NCBI GenBank assembly: GCA_011620245.1
Contig: WOZN01000171.1
Span: 1-9,921 of the forward strand
Origin: Acidovorax sp.
Lineage (GTDB): Bacteria; Pseudomonadota; Gammaproteobacteria; Burkholderiales; Burkholderiaceae_C
Direction: 5' to 3'
DNA: 9,921 nt
The position numbers and the translations under genes are program-made. This document shows positions 1 to 7,273 of the stretch, one piece after another. The notes under the pieces were generated by a model. It was given only the letters and a program-made list of their open reading frames with translations, made no database searches and was not told the origin of the DNA. The first letter of the stretch is position 1, and the number at the start of each line of letters is the position of its first letter.

Positions 1-219
1 CAGCCTTGCCTGGCACCCCGATCACGGCACCGGCGGGCGCATCCAACTGCCGTTTCTAGTTGATCTGAGATATGTCGCTCATCATGCGAAAAATGACGTT
101 GGTTTAATGCAGCAGGCGGGGCGTGCTTTCAAAATATTTTCAACCGGGTCAGCAGGCTGGGGTGTGCAAGGGAGGGGCCGACTGCTGGACCTGGCTTGCC
201 TGGTGCTGCCTGCGCCGGG
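1..219. other. Left-edge region without a supportable gene
   Basis: No convincing gene is seen. Bases 60-150 are richer in A+T than the rest and look intergenic. One plus-strand frame with GC-rich third positions ends in TAG at 57-59 and could be the last 18 codons of a gene entering from the left, but that is too short to judge. A second plus-strand frame stays open from base 2 to 376, running into the HDOD gene, and its codon use loses bias after about base 45. A minus-strand frame opens at about base 41 and runs off the edge. No terminator with a T run follows the HDOD stop. Confidence 0.5.
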
Positions 220-1455
220 TCAGGCAGCGGGGCGTTGCACCTCAAGATCGGCCAGCACCCGCAGCAGCGCGCGGTTGATTTCCTCCAGATTCATCTCGTG
301 GGTTTCGCACAGTTCGCGAATGGCGCTGGCGTCGTCCGACTCCAGGGCGCGGGCCATCTGCAGGCCTGAGGCATAGGGGCCGGTGCCGAGCACGTTGGCA
401 TCGTAGATGCGCTCCGACAGCGGGATACGGCGCAGGATGGTGCCCAGCGGTTCGCCCATGACTTCGTCCAGTTGCGACAGCAGTCCGCACAGGTAGATTT
501 CGCGGCGCAGGTCGTTTTCCACGCCGGCATCGAGCAGGCGTGTCATGAGCTGTGCCCGGATCACCATGGCCTCGCGCACGGGCCGCAGGTTCAGGTTGGT
601 GCTGGCGTGGGGCAGCTGGTCGGACAGCCAGCGCTTGATGGAGCCATAGCCCATCATCACCAGCCCCCGGCGCAACGAGTCGATGCCCGTGCGCAGGCCC
701 AGCGCCGCCGAGTTGGTATAGACCATGAAGCGGTAGGCCAGCAACGGGTCTTCACCCATGATTTCTTCGAACGTCTCCAGCGACTGCTCGGCGTCGATGG
801 CCTTCATCAGCTTGAGGATGACGGCGTGCGAGGGCTGTGGCGACTGGTGCCGCTGGCCGTAAAGCACGTCTTCCACCGGCCAGCCGGCCAGGGCCAGGGC
901 GTTCTGCTGATCGAGACAATGCTCCATGAGCGCGCGGCTGGCGATGTTTTCATACATCTGGCCAGCCAGCACCGGGCTTTTGGTGCGCGCCACCGGGGCC
1001 GGATCACCGGGCCGGGTGGAGGCTGTTTGCAGCGCGGCCACTGCGTCCTCGGGCCGCAAGGTCAGCAGGCTGTTGTCAAAGCAGCGCGCCACCTCGGGCT
1101 CGGGCAGGCGGGCCATGTCGCCGCGCCACACCAGCCTGAGGCCGCGCTGGTGCGCCGCCTTGACGCGGCTGAAGATGGCGGTGTCGGACAGCCAGTCGCC
1201 TCGCACCTCGATCCACGGCGCGCCGCGTGGCGCTTCTTCGAGCAGCGTGCACAGGAGCTGGCGCGTTTGCGCAGACAGCAGCAGCGGCGGTGAGCTGGCA
1301 GACCACAGCTCTTGCACCGTGCGCAGCAGGTGGGCGGCATCCACCACCGTGGCGGCTTCGTTCTGGACGTAGAGCTGAATGCCCGCGAGCTTGCGGGCCC
1401 GGTTCCACAAAGGGCGGTAGCCAAGAATCAGGCTGCCGAGGACGGATTGGACCAT
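220..1455 (-). CDS. Degenerate EAL plus HDOD domain signalling protein
   Basis: This 411-residue protein has the overall layout of the YuxH-type family, an EAL-like N-terminal half followed by an HDOD domain. The N-terminal half (about 1-200) begins GSLILGYRPLWNRARKLAGI, where the family normally has a line like RQPIFDR..., but I find no EAL/EVL catalytic motif and no run of acidic metal ligands, so phosphodiesterase activity is unlikely. The HDOD part (about 205-400) has EDPLLAYRFMVYTNSAALGL (235-254) and SLRRGLVMMGYGSIKRWLSD (260-279), the family hallmark, without HD-type catalytic pairs. It is probably cytoplasmic, with no signal peptide or membrane segment, and acts by protein contacts. 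It lies 72 bases after flgL on the same strand, which suggests a link to motility. The ATG has no clear ribosome binding site, so the start is less certain. Confidence 0.85.
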   Translation of the reverse strand: MVQSVLGSLILGYRPLWNRARKLAGIQLYVQNEAATVVDAAHLLRTVQELWSASSPPLLLSAQTRQLLCTLLEEAPRGAPWIEVRGDWLSDTAIFSRVKAAHQRGLRLVWRGDMARLPEPEVARCFDNSLLTLRPEDAVAALQTASTRPGDPAPVARTKSPVLAGQMYENIASRALMEHCLDQQNALALAGWPVEDVLYGQRHQSPQPSHAVILKLMKAIDAEQSLETFEEIMGEDPLLAYRFMVYTNSAALGLRTGIDSLRRGLVMMGYGSIKRWLSDQLPHASTNLNLRPVREAMVIRAQLMTRLLDAGVENDLRREIYLCGLLSQLDEVMGEPLGTILRRIPLSERIYDANVLGTGPYASGLQMARALESDDASAIRELCETHEMNLEEINRALLRVLADLEVQRPAA

Positions 1456-1495
1456 GGGCGGTGAAGCGGTAGGACAGCGGGGCCGGATCCTGGCA

Positions 1496-1513
1496 ACGGG
1501 GGCTGACCCCCGT
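1496..1513. repeat. Perfect hairpin between flgL and the HDOD gene
   Basis: ACGGGGG (1496-1502) and CCCCCGT (1507-1513) form a perfect 7-bp stem around CTGA, 14 bases beyond the flgL stop in the direction of transcription. No T run follows on the minus strand, so it is at best an inefficient or Rho-assisted terminator. It may instead protect the 3' end of the flagellar message. Confidence 0.45.
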
Positions 1514-1527
1514 CGCGCGAGAAGCTT

Positions 1528-2781
1528 TTAACTGATGAAGTTGAACAGGGACAGCTTCTGAACCGAGGCATAAGACTTGAGCGCGGCCTCGTAGCCTACC
1601 TGCTGGTTCTGGAAGTCTGAAATGCCTTTGATCATATCGAGGTCCTCGGCGCGCGAGCGGTCGCCTTCGAGCTGGATGCTGCGCTTTTCCTGGTCGCCCG
1701 TGATGCGGTCGGCGCGGTTGAGCAGCTCGCCCGCATAGCCGCGCATGTTGTGCATGCGCTCGAGTCCGATATCCACGTTGGCCAGCGCCTGGCCCACGGC
1801 CTGCGTGGCGGCGTTGCTGTTGGGCGCGCTGCGGAGGTCGTTGATTGCGCTGTCGAGCGTGCTGAACATGCTGGCGCTGGGCTGCAGGGTGACGGTGTCG
1901 CCATTGGCGGGCGTACCGGTGATGTTGAAGCTCAGGCCGGGCACGCCGGTCACCGCGATGGTGACGGGCTTGTCGGAGGGGAAGTCCGGCACCGGCACGG
2001 GTGCCGACACGGCGCCTGTGGTGGTGTTGGTGATCGTGTAGGTGGCCGTGGTGGTGCCGGTGGTGCTGCCTGGGCCCACTGCGCTGAAGGCGATGGCGTA
2101 CTGGTCTCCGGTCACCAGTGCGGTGTTGCCGGGCTTGATGGCGTCGGTGGTCAGCTGGCGGCCGTTGGGAATGGCGCTCACGCTGGCGTTGTACACCCCG
2201 TCGCGCTTCGGCTGGAACATGAAGGCCGAATCGCCGTCCAGCGTGTTGGGGATGGAAACCCCTGTGCTGCTGTTCTGTCCCGCAAGTCCGTCAAATTTGT
2301 AGTCGGGCGAGGTACTGAGTGGCCCGAGGAAAGGTGACAGGGCACTGCCCAGGGCCCCGAGCAGCGGAACGCCATTGGTGTCCTTGCGGTTCGCCACCTC
2401 CGACAGCTGTTCGCGCAGGCCCTGCAACTGGTTGGCGATGGTGGCCCGGTCGTTGGCGGTCAGGCTGCCGTTGCCGGCGCTCACGATGAGTTCGCGTGCG
2501 TTCTGCACCAGGCCGACGGCGTCGCCCATGGCGGACTCGGCCTGCGCAATCGCATTGCGCTGCATGTCCAGCGCGCGCTGCTCGGTCTGGATGCGCGACA
2601 GGCGCGTGAGGGCCCGCTCCGCCTGCGCGGCCGCCACCGGGTCGTCGCTGGGGCGCACCACGCGCTTGCCCGAGGTCAGGTTTTCCTGCAGGTTGGACAG
2701 GGACGTCTGGCGCTGACTGATATTGCGCACGGCAACGTCGTACTGGTTGGCGGTGCTGAGCCGGTAAAGGGCGTTGCTCAT
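1528..2781 (-). CDS. flgL: Hook-associated protein 3 FlgL (long form)
   Basis: FlgL forms the second junction layer, on which the filament is built. It is a flagellin-like type III export substrate. The N-terminus ALYRLSTANQYDVAVRNISQ (4-23), LQENLTSGKRVVRPSDDPVA (31-50) and the helical stretch to about residue 135 are typical, as is the C-terminal half (DIGLERMHNMRGYAGELLNR, 337-356, and DFQNQQVGYEAALKSYASVQ, 389-408). The product is 417 residues, about 100 longer than enterobacterial FlgL (317). The extra sequence is a beta-rich, Thr/Gly/Pro-rich central part (about 200-302) ending FNITGTPANGDTVTLQPS, which resembles the variable parts of the neighbouring FlgK. GGAG lies 6 bases before the ATG. 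It is the last structural flagellar gene here; the next gene starts 72 bases on. Confidence 0.97.
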   Translation of the reverse strand: MSNALYRLSTANQYDVAVRNISQRQTSLSNLQENLTSGKRVVRPSDDPVAAAQAERALTRLSRIQTEQRALDMQRNAIAQAESAMGDAVGLVQNARELIVSAGNGSLTANDRATIANQLQGLREQLSEVANRKDTNGVPLLGALGSALSPFLGPLSTSPDYKFDGLAGQNSSTGVSIPNTLDGDSAFMFQPKRDGVYNASVSAIPNGRQLTTDAIKPGNTALVTGDQYAIAFSAVGPGSTTGTTTATYTITNTTTGAVSAPVPVPDFPSDKPVTIAVTGVPGLSFNITGTPANGDTVTLQPSASMFSTLDSAINDLRSAPNSNAATQAVGQALANVDIGLERMHNMRGYAGELLNRADRITGDQEKRSIQLEGDRSRAEDLDMIKGISDFQNQQVGYEAALKSYASVQKLSLFNFIS

Positions 2782-2787
2782 GGTGGA

Positions 2788-2791
2788 CTCC
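2788..2791 (-). promoter_or_regulatory. Ribosome binding site of flgL
   Basis: The minus strand reads GGAG, 6 bases before the flgL ATG, within the 31-base flgK-flgL gap. Confidence 0.5.
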
Positions 2792-2812
2792 GTTCAGGCC
2801 TGGGGCTGGCGC

Positions 2813-4828
2813 CTAGCGGCCCAAGCCCTGGATCAGGGTGTCAAAGATATTTTGCGCGATCTGCAGCATTTTGGCCGAGGCCTGGTAGGCCTGCTGGTAC
2901 TGGATCAGGCGCGCGGCCTCTTCGTCGAGGTTGACGCCCGAGACGGCTGTGCGGTCGCGTTCGAGGTTGGTGGCAATCGCCGACGACAGCTCGGCCGCAA
3001 ACTGCGCGCTTTGCGTGCGCGTACCGATCTGCGCCATGGCGCTGGCAAAGCCGTCGGACAGCGTGGCGCCGTCGAACATCGGCATATCGCGCAGGCCCAT
3101 CAGCGCGCTGGCGTTGCCGGTGTCGCGTTGGTACCAGTCGCCGTATTGGGGGTCGAGGGCGTTGCCCACGGTCACTGTGTCGCCTGGCTTGGGTGACCCG
3201 TTGAGCGTGATTTCCCACCCGTCGATGGTGATCGCTTGTCCGGATGTGAAGGCGTAAGGAGGGCCTGCCAGGGTGGTCGGCGGGGTGGTCGATGCGTCCA
3301 CCGGCGCACCGGTATTGCCGGCCAAAGTGAACGTGGCCGGGGAGCCGGAAGTGAATGTGAGCGTCACGCCAGCGCCCGTGGCGGGAGGGGCAGGCGAAGG
3401 TGGCAGCGTCAGGACGGGGCCCGTTGCCTTGAGACTGGCAAGTTGCAGCGTGCCGGTATTGTTGGCACCCATGGCGGCGTTGACCGGATTGGCCGCCGCC
3501 AGGTCGGCCGGTGAATACTGCAATGACTTGAGCAGCGCCGCTGCACCCACCAAGGGATTCACGAGGAATTTGTCATTGGCTGCAGCGCCTGTAAATGTGC
3601 CGGCGCCTCCATCGGTGATGGCCAGTCCATCGTTGCCCATGATGGTTGTCAGCTCACCAAGATTGGCAAAGGCGAACACCTTGTTGTCCGAGTGGCGCGT
3701 CACCGAACCGGCGGTGGCCCCTGTGAATGCGATTTCGTAACTGGAGGCTTGCAATTTGGTGGGATCGGCGACCTGCAGGCCCATGGTGGCGCCCGAATTG
3801 TTGCCGCTGCCTGCAGTGGCATTGCCCAGGCTGATCGGCGCAAACAGGTTTTCACCCGGCTGGCCATCCAGCGTCAGCCCGAGCTTGTTCTGCGTGTTCA
3901 TCGATTCGCTGATCGCCACCGCCATGCGCCCCAGCAGATTGCGGCCCTCGGCCAGGTCATTGTTCTGAAAGCGCAGCAGGCCCGCCACCTGGCCGCCGCC
4001 GAGCATGCTCTCGTTGAGTTCCACCTTGGTGGCTGAGCCCGGCTGCTGGAAGTTCAGCACCTTTTTGCCGCTGCCCGCGCCAAAATCGGCCGGGTCGTCG
4101 ATCGACAGCGTGGCGGCCTTGTTGCCCAGCACCAGCGGCTGGCTGCCGGCCACGAAAACGCTCACGGTTCCATCGTCGGCAGCCACCTGCGATGTTTGGA
4201 TATGCTGGTTGAGCTCGCGGATGAGCTGGTCGCGCTGGTCCAGCAGGTCGTTGGCGGGCTGGCCGTTGCCCTTGGCGCGGGCAATCTGCTCGTTCACGCC
4301 GGCAATGTTCTTGGCCAGGCTGTTGACCGCAAGCATGCTGCCCTTGAGCTGCTCGGCCACGGTGTAGCCGATCTCGTCCAGGCGCTGCGAGGCATCGCGC
4401 ATGCGTGCGGCGGTTTCGTCCATGCGCGTCAGGGCCACGTTGCGCGCGGTGAGGTCGGTGGGGGCGCTCACCACATCCGAGAGCGCGTTCATCATCTCGT
4501 TGATGGATGCGCCAATGCCGCTGGGGCCGCCGGCAAAGACCTCCTGCAACTGGCGCAGGCGGTCCATGCGCACCGTGTCGCCCGCATCCACCGCCGATGC
4601 CGCCGTGGCCTGGCGCGTGAGCAGTTCGCTCTGGTTGCGCAGGATGGTCTGCACATCCACGCCCTTGCCGATGTAGCCGCCCCCCGTGAACTGGCCCTGC
4701 ACGGTCTGCAGCACCACGCTCTGGCGCGAATACCCAGGCGTGCTGACGTTGGCGATGTTGTGCCCTGCGGTCTGCAGGGCCGCCTGGTTGGCCAGAAGGG
4801 CGCGGGATCCGACGTTGAGCAGGCTCAT
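2813..4828 (-). CDS. flgK: Hook-associated protein 1 FlgK (long form)
   Basis: FlgK is exported by the flagellar type III system and forms the first junction layer between hook and filament. The N-terminal axial motif is intact: LLANQAALQTAGHNIANVST (11-30) then PGYSRQSV. The coiled-coil region (about 150-215) includes NDLLDQRDQLIRELN (193-207). The C-terminus has SGVNLDEEAARLIQYQQAYQ (630-649) and ends NIFDTLIQGLG-R. At 671 residues it is about 120 longer than the enterobacterial protein (547). The extra length lies in the central surface-exposed part: a beta-rich stretch at about 363-425, a Pro/Ala-rich linker (PPSPAPPATGAG, 476-487) and a second beta-rich stretch at 488-556 ending SPKPGDTVTVGN. 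GAGGA lies 5 bases before the ATG. flgL follows after 31 bases. Confidence 0.97.
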   Translation of the reverse strand: MSLLNVGSRALLANQAALQTAGHNIANVSTPGYSRQSVVLQTVQGQFTGGGYIGKGVDVQTILRNQSELLTRQATAASAVDAGDTVRMDRLRQLQEVFAGGPSGIGASINEMMNALSDVVSAPTDLTARNVALTRMDETAARMRDASQRLDEIGYTVAEQLKGSMLAVNSLAKNIAGVNEQIARAKGNGQPANDLLDQRDQLIRELNQHIQTSQVAADDGTVSVFVAGSQPLVLGNKAATLSIDDPADFGAGSGKKVLNFQQPGSATKVELNESMLGGGQVAGLLRFQNNDLAEGRNLLGRMAVAISESMNTQNKLGLTLDGQPGENLFAPISLGNATAGSGNNSGATMGLQVADPTKLQASSYEIAFTGATAGSVTRHSDNKVFAFANLGELTTIMGNDGLAITDGGAGTFTGAAANDKFLVNPLVGAAALLKSLQYSPADLAAANPVNAAMGANNTGTLQLASLKATGPVLTLPPSPAPPATGAGVTLTFTSGSPATFTLAGNTGAPVDASTTPPTTLAGPPYAFTSGQAITIDGWEITLNGSPKPGDTVTVGNALDPQYGDWYQRDTGNASALMGLRDMPMFDGATLSDGFASAMAQIGTRTQSAQFAAELSSAIATNLERDRTAVSGVNLDEEAARLIQYQQAYQASAKMLQIAQNIFDTLIQGLGR

Positions 4829-4833
4829 GACGT

Positions 4834-4838
4834 TCCTC
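4834..4838 (-). promoter_or_regulatory. Ribosome binding site of flgK
   Basis: The minus strand reads GAGGA, 5 bases before the flgK ATG and outside the GC-rich repeat that fills most of the flgJ-flgK gap. Confidence 0.6.
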
Positions 4839-4889
4839 GCATCTCAGTGGTCCACGGCGCGGCCAGCCATCTGCAACGCATGCAACTGG

Positions 4890-4996
4890 CGCGGCCCAGG
4901 CCAGTGCCCCCGCGCAAGGGCCGCCCCGCCGCGCTGGGGGCGTCCCCCTCCCGCGCAGCGAGAGAGGGGGAAGGCGCGAAGCGACTCAGGGGGTGT
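4890..4996. repeat. GC-rich intergenic repeat between flgJ and flgK
   Basis: Most of the 177-base gap is a block of G and C runs with overlapping self-complementarity. CCCCCTC (4944-4950) pairs with GAGGGGG (4964-4970). The same C run can instead pair with GGGGG at 4936-4940 across CGT. From memory, blocks reading CCCCCTGAGTCGCTTCGCGC then CTTCCCCCTCTC on one strand recur between genes in Acidovorax, Delftia and Comamonas; a genome search would be needed to prove it. Boundaries are approximate. No T run suggests intrinsic termination, so flgKL may still be read through from upstream, perhaps at reduced level. Confidence 0.6.
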
Positions 4997-5005
4997 TTCA
5001 TGGCT

Positions 5006-5911
5006 TCAGGCCTGTGCACGCTGCACGCGCAGGGCGCTGTTGATGGCGCCGCTGAGCTTTCTGGCGTATTCGGGGTCGGTGGCGTAGCCGGCCTTTTGCA
5101 GTTCGACCGCATAGGCCACGGCCGAGCCCGTTCTGGCCGTGGCCTGGGCCTTTTCGTAGCGCGGGCTGTTGGTGATCAGGCGGGCATAGTCGCGAAACGA
5201 ATCCTCATACGAGTCATAGGCGCGGAACTTGGCGGTCACCTTCTGGGCCTTGCCGTTGATGTACTCGGTCGTGGTCACCTCGGCCACCTTGCCGGTCCAG
5301 CCCTTGCCGGCCTTGATGCCAAACAGGTTGAACGAGCTGGAGCCGTCGGCGTTCCTGATCTCGCTCTTGCCCCAGCCGGTCTCATGCCCCGCCTGGCCCA
5401 GCATGAAGCTGGCCGGAATGCCGCTGTCCTGCGCCACGCGCTCGGCGGTGGCGCTGAGCGATTGCACAAAGCCCTCTCGCCCCTTGGGCGCCGGGCCCGT
5501 GGCCATGGGGGCGGTGGTGGCTGCACCGCGCGATGTCACGCCAGGCAGGCTGAGGGTGGAGGGCGCGGAGATGCTGGTGTCGGCACCGCCCATCTGGCGC
5601 GAGAGCTGGCGCGCAATGGCTTCCGACAAGCCGCCGGGCATGCCCGACATGCTGACCGATAGCTGCTGGTCCAGCAGGTCGGTGCCCAGGTCGCCCTGGG
5701 CGCCGTCCATCAGGCCGGATTTCATGGTGGCTTCGCGCATGCTCTTGATCAACTCGCGCATGAACAGCGATTCAAACTGCTTGGCCGCCTCTTTGGCGGC
5801 CTGGGGGCTGTTTTGCCCGGCCTCGTATTTCAGGGCGTTGAGCGAGCGGGCATCGGCTGCCAGCGCATTGGAGGTGCTGGAGGTGCTGGAAGAAGGCAGG
5901 GTCAAGGCCAT
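5006..5911 (-). CDS. flgJ: Flagellar rod cap and peptidoglycan hydrolase FlgJ
   Basis: FlgJ caps the growing rod and locally opens peptidoglycan so the rod can pass. The 301-residue product is the two-domain form (313 in Salmonella). The N-terminal rod-cap part includes AAKQFESLFMRELIKSMREA (about 42-61) and DLGTDLLDQQLS (74-85). A linker rich in Ala, Ser, Thr and Pro (about 109-145) leads to the hydrolase domain with GQAGHETGWGKSEIR (172-186), NLFGIKAGKGW and TTTEYINGKAQKVTAKFRAY. Glu177, Glu216 and Asp241 have exactly the spacing of the Salmonella residues I recall as Glu184, Glu223 and Asp248, so the enzyme is probably active. ATG at 5911 was chosen over GTG at 5917 because AAGGAG lies 5 bases upstream of it. 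A GC-rich repeat separates it from flgK. Confidence 0.97.
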   Translation of the reverse strand: MALTLPSSSTSSTSNALAADARSLNALKYEAGQNSPQAAKEAAKQFESLFMRELIKSMREATMKSGLMDGAQGDLGTDLLDQQLSVSMSGMPGGLSEAIARQLSRQMGGADTSISAPSTLSLPGVTSRGAATTAPMATGPAPKGREGFVQSLSATAERVAQDSGIPASFMLGQAGHETGWGKSEIRNADGSSSFNLFGIKAGKGWTGKVAEVTTTEYINGKAQKVTAKFRAYDSYEDSFRDYARLITNSPRYEKAQATARTGSAVAYAVELQKAGYATDPEYARKLSGAINSALRVQRAQA

Positions 5912-5916
5912 GGTCA

Positions 5917-5922
5917 CTCCTT
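5917..5922 (-). promoter_or_regulatory. Ribosome binding site deciding the flgJ start
   Basis: The minus strand reads AAGGAG followed by TGACC and then the ATG at 5911. It overlaps the first base of the alternative GTG at 5917, so the ATG is the real start. Confidence 0.75.
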
Positions 5923-5960
5923 GTGCATTGCGGGCGGTGCGATCTTTGGGCGCAGCATGG

Positions 5961-7097
5961 TCAGATCACTTCCAGCTCGGCATTCAGGGCGCCGGCCGCC
6001 TTGATGGCCTGCAAGATGGCCAGAAGATCCTGCGGTGTGGCGCCCAGGGAATTGAGTGCGCGCACCACGTCGGCGAGCTGGGGCGACGGCGGCATCTGGA
6101 TGACGTTGCCCCCTTCCTGCCGGATGGCGATGTCGCTTTTCTGCGCCACCACGGTCACGCCCTGCGACAGCGGGTTGGGCTGGCTGATGACCGGCGTGCT
6201 GCTGATGGTGATGGACAGGTTGCCGTGCGCGATGGCGCAGGACCCCAGCGTCACGGCCTGATTGAGCACGATGGAGCCCGTGCGGGCGTTGATCACCACC
6301 TTGGCGGCGGGGGTGGAATCGGGCAGTTGCAGTTCTTCGAGCTCGGCGATGAAGTTCACGCGCCTGCCCGGGTCCTGTGGCGCCGTCACCTGCACCGTGC
6401 GCCCGTCCAGCGCCGTGGCCGTGCCTTCGCCCTGGCGGGCATTGATGGCCTGCGCCACCTTGCGCGCGGTCTGGAAGTCCACCGCATCCAGGCCCAGGGT
6501 GATGGTGCTGCCAACATGCAGTGGCGTGGGCACGGAACGCTCGACCTGCGCGCCCTCGGGGATGCGGCCCGCGTTCAGGTGGTTGATCTGCACCTTGCTG
6601 CCACCGGCCGACGCACCGGCGCCGCCCACCACCACGTTGCCCTGCGCCAGCGCGTAGATCTCGCCATCGGCACCGCGCAGCGGCGTGGTGATCAGCGTGC
6701 CACCCCGCAACGATTTGGCATTGCCGATGGAGGAGACGGCCACATCGATCATCTGCCCCGGCTGCGCGAACGCCGGCAGCTGCGTCGTGACGACCACCGT
6801 GGCCACGTTCTTGAGCTGCGGTGCCCGGGTGCCCGGTGGCAGGCTGATGCCCATCTGCTGCAGGTAATTGGCCATGGCCTGGGCCGTGATGGGCATTTGC
6901 GAGGATTGATCGCCCGTGCCGTCCAGGCCCACCACCAGGCCGTAACCCGAAAGCTGGTTGCTGCGCACGCCCTGCACGGCCGCCACTTCCTTGATGCGCA
7001 AGGCATGGGCGGGCATCGTCAGCCCCGCGGCGAACAGGGCCAGCCCCAGCGCGCGAGCCAGGAGCCATGCGATGCGATGGGCGTGCAAGGTTTTCAT
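5961..7097 (-). CDS. flgI: Flagellar P-ring protein FlgI
   Basis: FlgI is exported by Sec to the periplasm and assembles into the P-ring around the rod in the peptidoglycan layer. From the chosen ATG it has 378 residues (about 365 in enterobacteria). It starts with a signal peptide with basic and histidine residues near the N-terminus, a hydrophobic core (about 9-26) and likely cleavage after AHA at residue 32. The mature protein begins LRIKEVAAVQGVRSNQLSGY and continues GLVVGLDGTGDQ, the family signature. ADVVRALNSLGATPQDLLAI and KAAGALNAELEVI close the protein as expected. The start is the least certain part: ATG at 7097 gives the best signal peptide but GGGAG is only 2 bases upstream; ATG at 7106 and TTG at 7130 are alternatives. 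flgJ follows after 49 bases. The spacer before flgI holds a palindromic repeat. Confidence 0.97.
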   Translation of the reverse strand: MKTLHAHRIAWLLARALGLALFAAGLTMPAHALRIKEVAAVQGVRSNQLSGYGLVVGLDGTGDQSSQMPITAQAMANYLQQMGISLPPGTRAPQLKNVATVVVTTQLPAFAQPGQMIDVAVSSIGNAKSLRGGTLITTPLRGADGEIYALAQGNVVVGGAGASAGGSKVQINHLNAGRIPEGAQVERSVPTPLHVGSTITLGLDAVDFQTARKVAQAINARQGEGTATALDGRTVQVTAPQDPGRRVNFIAELEELQLPDSTPAAKVVINARTGSIVLNQAVTLGSCAIAHGNLSITISSTPVISQPNPLSQGVTVVAQKSDIAIRQEGGNVIQMPPSPQLADVVRALNSLGATPQDLLAILQAIKAAGALNAELEVI

Positions 7098-7184
7098 GGC
7101 TCCCATTGTGGCGAGCCATCCGGCATGCAAAGACGGGAAAAGAGCGTGCTTCTGCCGCCTTATTGCCGGTGTTCACCCCGGCTT

Positions 7185-7200
7185 CACCGCGGGGGCGGTG
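7185..7200. repeat. Small GC-rich hairpin in the flgI leader
   Basis: CACCGC (7185-7190) and GCGGTG (7195-7200) form a perfect 6-bp stem around GGGG. It lies about 90 bases before the flgI start, between the palindromic repeat and flgI. It may be chance in GC-rich DNA; no regulatory role can be shown. Confidence 0.3.
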
Positions 7201-7210
7201 CCAGCAAGAA

Positions 7211-7273
7211 TATGAGTCAAATATGGCTCTAGCGCTTTACTGTAAAGCGCTGACAGCTATCATTTTTGATATT
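7211..7273. repeat. Palindromic intergenic repeat (REP-like) after the exported-protein gene
   Basis: A perfect inverted repeat has AGCGCTTTA (7231-7239) and TAAAGCGCT (7243-7251) around a 3-base CTG loop. It is nested between TCAAA (7217-7221) and TTTGA (7265-7269), so the whole block of about 53-63 bases is roughly symmetric. It is much richer in A+T than its surroundings and begins right after the TAG stop of the exported-protein gene. From memory, elements with an AGCGCT core and these flanks are dispersed in many Comamonadaceae genomes; I could not search to confirm this. No T run follows the stem on the minus strand, so a terminator role is uncertain. Confidence 0.65.

Noticed and set aside
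79..106. Sigma-28-like promoter on the minus strand (TAAA, 16 bases, CATGATGA)
   Set aside because: Only about half of the GCCGATAA box matches and the spacing is one base off; no downstream gene is visible to support it.
2..376. Plus-strand frame open from the left edge into the HDOD gene
   Set aside because: Its codon bias fades after about base 45, it overlaps the real HDOD gene, and no family is recognisable.
4196..5662. Plus-strand open frame of 488 codons opposite flgK and flgJ
   Set aside because: It is a shadow of flgK, the GC-rich repeat and flgJ, with no domain signature.
5914..7176. Minus-strand open frame of 420 codons overlapping flgI
   Set aside because: It is in another frame of the clearly real flgI and rich in Arg/Gly/His, so it is a shadow.
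5229..7232. Long plus-strand open frame of 667 codons opposite flgJ and flgI
   Set aside because: It is antisense to two intact, recognisable genes, has low-complexity His/Arg/Gly-rich composition and no recognisable motif. GC-rich DNA commonly leaves such frames open.
7214..7246. Sigma-70-like promoter in the palindromic repeat before flgI (TTTACA, 17 bases, TATTTG)
   Set aside because: The -10 box matches only half of the consensus, and both boxes fall within the inverted repeat, whose sequence is explained otherwise.
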